Assembly (NCBI GenBank): GCA_025765615.1
Contig: JAIVFJ010000344.1
Coordinates: forward strand, 1-60,735
Origin: Zopfochytrium polystomum
Lineage: Eukaryota > Chytridiomycota > Chytridiomycetes > Chytridiales > Chytridiaceae
Direction: 5' to 3'
DNA: 60,735 bases
The notes beneath the pieces are model-generated. The model saw only the letters and a program-made list of their open reading frames with translations. It searched no databases and was not told where the DNA came from. Within the stretch, counting starts at the first letter, position 1. Each line of letters begins with the position of its first letter. Shown here in pieces: positions 21,324 to 30,400 of the stretch. A program made the position numbers and the translations under genes.

Positions 21324-22845
21324 TGTCAGGAACAGGGCAGGACAGGACAAGGCAGACAAAGAACTGAGAGGAGTGATGATTGTATAGGAAACAATAATTC
21401 ACTTGAGGGATGGGACAGGTCCCCCATCCCCCTTTTATACCTTTTGAGAGTGTTCCTTGTCAAGACTCAAAGAATGTTCCAGAAAGAGCAATTAGTAATA
21501 CAATGATACCAATGATACCAATGACAACAAGACAAGTCAGGAAAGCAAAGAAGGTTCCAGAAGGTTCCACAAGGTTCCATGAAGGAATGTTCTAGAAGGT
21601 TCCAGAGGTTTCCAGAGGGTGATTCATAACATCATCTCCCCCTTTTAGGCCTCTTCTGCAACTTGGTGGGGTACCTGGTCTTGAACTCGAGCAGAAGGTC
21701 TTGGCAGTGAGTGAGGTTTGACTCAGGCTCCCAGGTGTTGTCAGCATCTGAGTAACCTTTCCACTTAACAAGGAACTTGAGTGTTCTTCCAAACCACTTG
21801 GCATCCAAGATTTGTTCAACCTCAAATTCCTCTTCACCTTCTACCTCAACTGGAGGAGGAGGAGGAACAACTCTGCCTGGAATGGAATTGGCCACAAACT
21901 TCTCCAAAAGGCTGACATGGAAAACTGGGTGGATCTTCATGGATGCAGGGAGATCCAGCTTGAAGGTGACTGGATTGATTTGCTCCAAGATCTTGAAAGG
22001 TCCCAACTTGAGGTTGTCTAGCTTGGGACTTGGTCTTTTGGTCTGCAAGTTCTTCCTCAGAAGCCAAACTTGCTGACCCACAGCAAGGTCATGGTCCATT
22101 CTGTGAGTGTTGGCGAATCTTGAGGCATCTTCTTGGGCTTGCTTCAGGGTGGAGTCCAGGAAGGTGCTGATGATCTTGAGCTTATGCAAGTGTGAAGCCA
22201 CAGCAGGAGCTTGGACATTGGATAGGATCTCTTGTCCCAAAAGATCTCCTCTTGGATTGAAGCCATAGGTTGCAAAGAAAGGAGATAGCTGGGTGCTTGA
22301 GTGGAGAGAATTGTTGAGAGCAAATTCTGCCAGCGGAAGGAGGGTGGGCCAATCATCCTGTTGATAGCTGACATAGCACCTCAAATACTGCTCCAGAGTC
22401 TGGTTTGTTCTTTCTGTTTGTCCATCAGTCTGAGGGTGATAAGCAGTTGACAGTTGAGACTTGATTCCAAGGGCTGTTGTGAGTGCTTTCCAAAATTGAG
22501 ATCTGAACTGAGGTCCTCTGTCACTGATGATTGACTGAGGCAGCCCATGGAGCCTGAATATGTGCTGCAAAAACAGGTCTGCTGTTCCTTGTGCATCTAT
22601 ATTCTCAGTGCAGGGGATGAAATGGGCCAACTTTGTCCTTCTGCAGATGACAACAAGGATAGAGTCAAATCCATGGGATGGGGGGCAGTTTCACAATGAA
22701 GTCCATGGATATTGATGACCAAGGGCTGATGGCAATTGGGAGGGGCTCCAGAAGTCCATAGGGCTTGTGTCTGCTGGATTTGTTTCTTTGACAGGTTTCA
22801 CAGTTCCTGACATCATAATTCACTTCACCCTCTCCCACTACTCTC
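21324..22845 (-). mobile_element. Ty3/gypsy chromovirus copy B, 5'-truncated
   Basis: Minus-strand LTR at 21324-21631 (308 bases), then a 332-residue intact frame (22630-21632) with the integrase core DDE signature region (SDRGPQF, YHPQTDGQTERTNQ) and C-terminal chromodomain (VKWKGYSDADNTWEPES). Integrase zinc-region residues ([17 protein letters not shown]) extend upstream to about 22840 but out of frame. Reverse transcriptase and everything upstream are missing. Near-identity with copy A in the last kilobase suggests recent activity. Copies A and B form an inverted pair facing tail to tail. Confidence 0.9.
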
Positions 22846-22852
22846 TGCCATC

Positions 22853-23776
22853 ATGTCTGACCCAAACAACACCTTCCCTGATGCAACTGCCTTCCAAGCC
22901 TTGATGGACCAATTACAAGCCCTCTCAAGACAGACACACCAACTTCAAGAACAAGTCCTTCACCAGCAGCACCAGCTTCAACAACAACTTCACCAACAAG
23001 AACATCAAGCTCTTCCCCTGCCTCAAGCCAACCAAGCAAGAGAGCCCAAGGTTCCCAGCCCTGACAAGTTCACTGGGCTGGCCAAAGACCTTAGGAACTT
23101 CATGGCCACTGTGGAGAATGTCATCCTTCTCCAACCTTCAAGATTTCCAAGTGAGCAAGTCAAGGTTCTTTTCACAAGCACCCTCCTGTCTGGTCAAGCT
23201 CAATCATGGTACAGATCTCTCCCAAGCACACCCACCACCCTGCAAGAGCTCTGGGAGGGGCTGGAAGCTACCTTTGGTGACCCCTACGCATCTTGGACAG
23301 CAAGATCCAAGCTCAAGCATATCAAGCAAGGAAAGCAATCTTGTGTGGCCTACACCAACAAATTCAAGCAACTAGCCGGAGACTCTGGATACAATGATGC
23401 AGCTCTGATGGAGCTGTACCATGATGGTCTCCATGAGTCTATCCAAGACATGCTCTCCCAGTCTCTGCACATCCCTGAGACCTTGGAAGAGTACATTCTC
23501 CTTGCCATCAAGATTGACAACAGACTCTACTCCAAGAGGCTGAAGCAAAGACAAGTAGGAACTACATCAAGACCTACCCCAGTCCCTCAAGCTCTTACAG
23601 TTCCTGAACCCATGCAAGTGGATGCAGTTGAGACACTTCCTAAGGGTCCTCTGAGCCAAGAGGAGAAAACAAGGAGGGCTCAGCAGGGACTGTGTTTCTA
23701 CTGTGGCTCCAAGGAGCATGCTGTCAAGGACTGCCCAAGGAAGAAGCACCCAAACTCCCAGGTCCAGGCTCACTGA
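22853..23776 (+). CDS. gag: Gag capsid/nucleocapsid protein of copy C
   Basis: 307 residues. A Gln/His-rich N-terminal coiled coil is followed by the Ty3/gypsy capsid core (AQSWYRSLPSTPTTLQELWEGL is the recognisable W-rich helix) and ends with one zinc knuckle, CFYCGSKEHAVKDC (CX2CX4HX4C), that binds the element's RNA. The start at 22853 has good context (CCATCATGTC). The frame is complete, so Gag could still be made. The 3' end overlaps the pol frame. Confidence 0.88.
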   Translation: MSDPNNTFPDATAFQALMDQLQALSRQTHQLQEQVLHQQHQLQQQLHQQEHQALPLPQANQAREPKVPSPDKFTGLAKDLRNFMATVENVILLQPSRFPSEQVKVLFTSTLLSGQAQSWYRSLPSTPTTLQELWEGLEATFGDPYASWTARSKLKHIKQGKQSCVAYTNKFKQLAGDSGYNDAALMELYHDGLHESIQDMLSQSLHIPETLEEYILLAIKIDNRLYSKRLKQRQVGTTSRPTPVPQALTVPEPMQVDAVETLPKGPLSQEEKTRRAQQGLCFYCGSKEHAVKDCPRKKHPNSQVQAH

Positions 23777-23794
23777 GGGGCAATTCCCTGGACC
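23749..23794 (+). promoter_or_regulatory. Candidate -1 ribosomal frameshift site
   Basis: The heptamer CCCAAAC (23749-23755) sits in the X XXY YYZ register of the gag frame (codons CAC CCA AAC). A 5-base spacer and a perfect 8-bp stem follow: GGTCCAGG (23761-23768) pairs with CCTGGACC (23787-23794) across an 18-base loop that includes the gag stop (23774-23776). The -1 frame is then open through protease. All three parts of a classic signal are present. Confidence 0.7.
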
Positions 23795-25287
23795 CTCCTC
23801 CAAGCTGCCCCTGTTTCATCACCACCACCAGCACCACAAACACCTCAGATTCCAAGCCCCACCAACTCACCATGGATGTCAAGATTCAACTCTCACCCAA
23901 GTCAACCATCACAACCAAGGCCCTTATAGACTCTGGATCATCCTGCAACATCATTGATGCCACCCTTGCCAAGTCTTGTGCCATTCCCACCATCAAGAAA
24001 TCCACACCCCTCAAGGTCCACTTTGCCAATCATGCTCTGTTCAAGGAAATCAGCCATGAAACCAAGCTAAACCTCCACATCCAAGACTTTCCACCATCCA
24101 TGGTCAACCTGGAAGTATTGGATCTTGGCTCACCCACATTCTCTGTCATCCTGGGATTACCATGGCTGCAAGCCCAGAACCCTGACATTGATTGGGTCAC
24201 TGGTCAAGTCCAACCTCCACCAATTGGAACAGTCACCCAAAACTCAAGTCAAGCCTCCAAGTCTCATGCTCTCAAGTCCCTGATTCAAGGTTCTCAGCCT
24301 AGTATCCAAGGTCAACCACAAATGACAGCTCCAGTATCAGCCTGCAGCTCACAGATCCCAGCCAAGATTCAAATTTCACAGTTCACAGTTCATAGTCAAG
24401 ATTCCAGTACAGCTCATAGAGCTCACAGTCATGGCCAAGTCTGTAGTTCACAGAACCCACAGTCAAAGATTCAAGTACCACAGTTCACAGTCCAAATTCA
24501 AGATTCAAGCTCCACAGCTCACAGTCTTTGCCAAGAACAGAACCCTCAGTCAAAGATTCAAGAATCGCAGTTCCCAGTCAAGAATTCAAGCCCCCCCACT
24601 GATGAGCACAGAAGGACAGACCTTGCACCTGAAGGGGGAGATGGTTTCACCCCACCATCCAAGACACACCTTTCACTGTTTCCTGACAGTGTGTGGGCCC
24701 ATGCTATTTCCAAGGACCCCAAGCCTCACAAGATTCAAATCAGCCAAGAAGAGGAAAAACTTGAGATACTCAAGACAAGGCATGATGCAGCAACAGCTGG
24801 ACACCCAGGAGAGCACAAGACATATAAGCTTGTTTCCAGGGACTTTTACTGGCGAGGCATGAGGAAGAACTTGCAGACCAAAAGACCAAGTCCCAAGCTG
24901 GACAACCTCAAGTTGGGACCTTTCAAGATCTTGGAGCAAATCAATCCAGTCACCTTCAAGCTGGATCTCCCTGCATCCATGAAGATCCACCCAGTTTTCC
25001 ATGTCAGCCTTTTGGAGAAGTTTGTGGCCAATTCCATTCCAGGCAGAGTTGTTCCTCCTCCTCCTCCAGTTGAGGTAGAAGGTGAAGAGGAATTTGAGGT
25101 TGAACAAATCTTGGATGCCAAGTGGTTTGGAAGAACACTCAAGTTCCTTGTTAAGTGGAAAGGTTACTCAGATGCTGACAACACCTGGGAGCCTGAGTCA
25201 AACCTCACTCACTGCCAAGACCTTCTGCTCGAGTTCAAGACCAGGTACCCCACCAAGTTGCAGAAGAGGCCTAAAAGGGGGAGATGA
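23752..25287 (+). pseudogene. pol: Pol remnant: protease fused to chromodomain
   Basis: In the -1 frame relative to gag. The retropepsin-like aspartic protease has ALIDSGSSCN (catalytic DSG) and a GLPWLQAQNPDIDW strand typical of Ty3/gypsy. A Ser/Gln/His-rich spacer with imperfect repeats (QFTVHSQDSS and similar) follows, then the first half of the integrase HHCC domain (HDAATAGHPGEHKTYKL), the deletion joint, an integrase C-terminal barrel (PVFHVSLLEKF) and the chromodomain. The frame is uninterrupted through the deletion, so a protease-chromodomain fusion could be translated. The stop TGA is immediately followed by the LTR. Confidence 0.85.
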
Positions 25288-25595
25288 TGTTATGAATCAC
25301 CCTCTGGAAACCTCTGGAACCTTCTAGAACATTCCTTCATGGAACCTTGTGGAACCTTCTGGAACCTTCTTTGCTTTCCTGACTTGTCTTGTTGTCATTG
25401 GTATCATTGGTATCATTGTATTACTAATTGCTCTTTCTGGAACATTCTTTGAGTCTTGACAAGGAACACTCTCAAAAGGTATAAAAGGGGGATGGGGGAC
25501 CTGTCCCATCCCTCAAGTGAATTATTGTTTCCTATACAATCATCACTCCTCTCAGTTCCTTGTCTGCCTTGTCCTGTCCTGCCCTGTTCCTGACA
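25288..25595 (+). repeat. LTR of copy C
   Basis: 308 bases, TG...CA ends, TATAAAAGG box, nearly identical to the LTR of copy B in reverse complement. Confidence 0.9.
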
Positions 25596-27330
25596 TCTCT
25601 GGGTTGAGGATGCATTGCCGTGGCGCGCTGATCGCAATCTCGATAGTGTGATCAAGTAGACGCTGCTTCTTTGCCCCTCACAAGAGCCTAGCTGGGAAAG
25701 CATGGGGGTCTGGGTATCTGTCACTCAAGGGCCAAGGGTTCAAGTCAACAACGCCAGCTGTTGAAGGCAACAAGAAAGAGTGTGGTCTTGAATCACAAGG
25801 AGTGGTGCGGTGGAGATGCCTGATGACCCTGTAAGTCTGTAGTGCATGGGGTGGGTTTGCTGAGGTGATACCTGGACGTAGTCTGTAATGGTTCACTGTT
25901 GACGGCGCTTTCTCTTCCCGTCAGCCCTTCAGCGCTGGAACAATATAAAAAAAAAAGACGCTGCTTCTTTTCAACTGTAAGATCAGCAATCACTGACGCA
26001 AGCTTGTCATCAAGTGATGAGGTCAATGGGAGTGGTGCTGCAGTTGGAGCGTGGTTGATACACCAATGCGCGTGAACATCATTGACAGAAATAGACTGAT
26101 TTCCGTCCAATGCAGCTGTGATCTTGCGAGCGCACAGAAGCCCCAGTGTGGTCCTGAAGTGATGCGTGCAAATAGGACTTGACTGCTTGGACGTGGCCGA
26201 ATTCAATTGTTCGAGCCCGAGGTCGAGAGCGTACGACGTGATTTTGGTGACACCAGTAGATAAATACAGATGTAGAAAGCGATGCGGCTGTTTTGCCATG
26301 CATCTTGAGCTCAAGTCCTCTTCCCACTTTTTGCCGATGCTGCACGTACCGCTCAATACCAACAAAAGCGCCAAGAAGATCGTTGGTCGATTCTTCCAAG
26401 TATTGCTTGAGGATGGCATGATTTCCCTCTGCTCTCAATGTTGCTGTGTTGCAAGGTGGAGATGCTTGTCGGCCCAAGCTGCTACAAACGCTCTTTAAAT
26501 TGAAATCATCCCTCAACATACTTGATCGTGTCACAATGTTCGTTGTACTTTGCCTTTAGGCTTGCTTCAGCTTCGTGAAACACATCGTCAGTTTTTGAGG
26601 TCCAGTCTCCCAAAAAGGAATTGAAATGCTCGCCCGCGTTGTCGCCAGTGAACATCATCTTAATTTTTGCTGTGACATTCTTATTAATGCGCTAGCGGCA
26701 AAGGAGATTGGTGGCTCCTGGAAAGACTTCTGCGATAGAATTCATCAATGCTTGTTCCCGGTCAGTGACGATAACGCCTGGCAATAGCCCGTTCAACAAA
26801 TCAGCAAGCTGTCAAAATGCCCAAGTGTAATCAGCGGCCTCTTCTCGAGGCAAACAAGCGAAGGCGAAGTTCAGTGTGGTGCCGTTCTCAGAGATTGTGA
26901 CAATATTGAGGAGCGGCAGCTGAAGCTTGTTCGTTTTGTACATGCAATCCATCAGAAGCACGGATGGCCGACTTCGAATGCTGATGCAAAAGAAAGATGC
27001 TGTGCACCCTTTGATTTGCAGGATTGCGCTGGATTGAGTGGTGATACCTGCTTCCTTGCATTTGTTCAAGAAGAGCTTCCATCGAAGTCTGTCTGCCAAG
27101 TTCTTCCATTCTCACTTTTGCTGCATTGTTGTCACATCTTTGGATCCAACGAGGATACCAGGAAATTTGGATTGAATCGACTGCAAGGTGACATGATTTC
27201 CTACTCCATCGCTTGCGAGTGCTCGAAAGTGACTGATGGCCTGAGGAGACATGGATCGAGCGGCAGCAAGAGATCCGAAACCTTCTGGAGAACATGCATG
27301 GACGTCATGACCTTCCACATTCCCCGCTTG
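25596..27330 (-). pseudogene. Degenerate MULE transposase
   Basis: Minus-strand fragments in several frames read in order as a Mutator-like transposase: an N-terminal region near 27295-27100, PSVLLMDCMYKTN with the first catalytic Asp (about 26950), PGVIVTDREQALMN with the second (about 26780), CSIGKKWEE, and a SWIM-type zinc finger region ending in TTLGLLCARKI. Stops and frame changes occur near 26690 and 26500, so the protein is not functional. The copy is split by a SINE (25673-25955) and cut at its C-terminus by the LTR of copy C. Its 5' end lies about 130 bases before the first NLR gene. Confidence 0.8.
25673..25955 (+). mobile_element. tRNA-derived SINE with target duplication
   Basis: A 283-base insertion flanked by a perfect 15-base direct repeat (AGACGCTGCTTCTTT at 25658-25672 and 25956-25970). 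The 5' part resembles a tRNA gene, with an A box TAGCTGGGAAAG (25689-25700) and a B box GGTTCAAGTC (25737-25746), the internal RNA polymerase III promoter. The 3' end is A-rich (CAATATAAAAAAAAA). The flanking MULE frame (VEKKQRL) continues when the insertion is skipped. TSD, Pol III boxes and A tail together define a retroposed SINE. Confidence 0.85.
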
Positions 27331-27459
27331 TCACCGATCTTGATGAGGACAGAGACATGGTTCAAGGGGGGGTCTGGCTGTTCATTGGGCGAGGGGAGTC
27401 TGTTTGTAGCTGTTCCCAAAAAAAAAAAAAAAAACCAAAAGAAAAAAGAGGGGACAACA

Positions 27460-30400
27460 ATGGGCTTGTCGACAAAGGACCCCCCACCGCCGTCGCCCCC
27501 GCCCGAGCCACCGTCGTCGTCCTCGTCGTTGTCGTCGTCGTCCTCGTCGCCGCCGCGATCCACGCAGCCGATCGTCGCCGTCTTCTACAAGTCTAGAGGC
27601 TACAAGATAAAGATCGATCTCGCCGCCGCCGGATCGTCTACGACTGCCTTCACCGACGTCCTGCACCGCGTCGCCGCGTTCCTGCGCATTGCTGACCCCA
27701 TCGAGCTCGAGTACCACGACCCCGCCACCGGCGACACATTCGTGCTCGGCGAGTTTGATGACCTGCTGGAGGTCTTTAGTGCGGGATACCAGTGGACGGT
27801 AATGCCGCGAGAGGGGGGTTGCCTTGAGGCGCAGTCTAATAACGTCTCCCCCCCGGCAGGTCGTGATGGCAGACAACCCATCTGCAGCTGACGGCGCGGC
27901 CGACCGCTACCCATTCGAGAGTGCGGGCAGCGTTTCGTCGAACTCGCACTCGGGAGGAACCGCGCCAACGAGAGGTTTGCGACTTACTTGTTTTTCATTT
28001 TTCATTTCTTTCTCTGCGTTCCGCTGGTTAACGTTCCTGCTTATCTCTGCGCTCGCGCCTGGGCACAGCCACGAACTGGTGGACAAGCGTCGTGCGCGAG
28101 GACTGGACGTGCAAGACCGCCGTTCAGACTCACCCGTTTTTCATCAGGTATCGCTCTTCTTTTTGCTTTGATTGCCCTCGCAGCGTGCCGACAGTCTGAG
28201 GCCAACGTATGTGCAGTTACCGTCACGGACCTGAAGACGGCCTTGCCGTGGACCTCTTCGACAAGATGAAGGACAATCTTCGAAACGATCGCTTCGCCCC
28301 GGCAAGCGGCGGCCGTACCGGAGATGGCGCGCTCCATCCGTTCCTCGATGTGAAATGCCTCTCGTACGGCGAGGACTGGGAGGTCAACTTTGTCTCGGGC
28401 TTGTTCCACAGCGAGGTCATTGTCTTGCTGTGCTCCGACTCGTCCATGGCCAGAATGAAGGCTGCCCACGAACGACCTGACAACATGCTCCTGGAGGTGA
28501 GACTCGCCCCTGGCTCTCCGATCGCTTTTGACAGTTTGCGGCTTGGTCGCCCAGTGGGAGCTCGCCCTCCAAAGAAAAAAGGAAAGAGCGTGCGATGTCC
28601 TCCCCGTCCTACTTCACCACCGCGAAATCAAGCAGCTCCACGACGGCACTCGCTCGCCTGTTGTTGTCAAGTTCCACACGTTCGACTTTAACCAGTTCCC
28701 CGAAGAACTCCACGTCCACCCGCGCAGCCCGAGGGAGCAAACTGTTCGCTCGGTCATCGAAACCATATTCAAGCTCCACGCGCCTCAAGTCGATCCGGAA
28801 CTGGACCGAGAAGAGTGAGATATCTCCTTCAAGTCTTTGTTTTTTCTCATTGTTCGTCACCCCAGCTTGATACTTTTCCGTTTCTTTTACTATCCTGCTT
28901 AAACGAAAGGATCGTGGCAGCTGCACGGGAGGTTCGAAATCGTCGTCGGCTAGACGCTCAGAGCTATGCCGCCCGTCAGCAGATCTTTCTCGCTCGCGAC
29001 ACTCTCACGGAGCTGGAAGGATGGCTCAAGCCTCTCACGAGCCAAATGAAGGTCGAACACGACAGACTCCTCAAAAACTTCCTCCCGGGAACCCGCGAGT
29101 GGCTCCTAAGCCAGGTGTTTGAATTCCTCGAGCCCGCGCAGTCCCCCGAAGCCAAGCCCTCGGGCCGCGTCATGTGGCTGCAAGGAATCGCCGGGACCGG
29201 CAAATCCATTATGGCGGCTATCGTCGCCAGGGAGCTCAGGGCACAGAGCCTCCTCGGCGGCGTATTTTTCTGCAAGCACGACGACGAGCGGCGGAACAGC
29301 GCCCGGAATCTCATCCTGACCCTCGCGTTTGGTCTGGCGCGCTTCAGCGTGCACTTCGGCAACGCTCTCCTCTCTGTGTATTCCGCCAACCCGGGAATCG
29401 TTTCGCGGCCCATCTCGGAGCTCTTCATGGAGCTCATCGCGAAACCCTTAACCAACCTCCTCACCACAAAGGTCCTAGATCAGCCCGTCGTCCTTGTGGT
29501 CGACGCCCTCGACGAATGCGAAGCCTTTGGAAGCCGCGACGAGATTCTGCACGTGATCCTTAACATGAACACGTCGCTGCCGGACCAGGTGAAGCTCATT
29601 ATCACGGGGCGTCCAGAGGAGGACATCAGGTCGGCGCTGGAGAACCTGGCGACCGTGGTCATAGAGCCGACCAGCGAGGACAACCACCGAGACGAGATCA
29701 TTTACGCCAATCACTTTCTGATGACGCAGCAGGTGGACCCATCCGTCGCCCTCGAGGGTGCTAGGGCGCTCGTTGAAAAGTCGGGAGGCGTCTTTGTCTG
29801 GCTTGTGACGGCCTGCAAGTACCTCGCCTCCTCGTCTTCCGGTACCATTTCCGTGGAAGATATACAGGCGCTGCCGGACGGCGGCAAGCTGGACGGCAGC
29901 ATGGACTCTATGTATAGCAGGAGCTTCGAGGCTTTGTTTGCCGCGAACGATTCCAGCTCCGCTTTGAGCAGCGTCCTCGCCCTCATCGTGCTCGCGTACG
30001 AGCCGCTGAGCTCTTCAGACATTGCCGCTCTTCTTTCGCCCACATACGCTGGCGCCAACGTGCTCAGGGCCATTCGCATGCTGGCCCCGTTCCTCATCCT
30101 GGATCCGTCCACACGGCAGCTGCGCCTGTTTCACAAGTCCGTCAAGGACTACCTCGTCGACCCGACCCGCTCCACAAACCCAAGCTTCCACGTTGACTCC
30201 ACCGCCCAGCACTCCGAAATCGCGGAACGCTGCCTCGCGTGCCTCCAGACGTTCCTTCGGTTCAACATGTGCGATCTACCCCTCGACTCGCTCAAGCCGG
30301 ACCGTCCCGATTTCGCCCCGCTCGTCGCGGAGAAATTGCCCGGTCACATTCAGTACGCAGCGCGGCACTTTTGGCACCACTGTTATAGCTCGGCGGTCGA

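Larger units (their letters stand above)
22846..25595 (+). mobile_element. Ty3/gypsy copy C, internally deleted
   Basis: Contains gag, protease, the first half of the integrase zinc finger, the integrase tail with chromodomain and a 3' LTR (25288-25595). Reverse transcriptase, RNase H and the integrase catalytic core are absent: the reading frame passes from DFYWRGM straight to RKNLQTKRP near 24860. The joint lies in a short GAGGAAGAAC segment that could have supplied microhomology. The 5' LTR is missing; copy B abuts it at about 22845. Confidence 0.88.
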
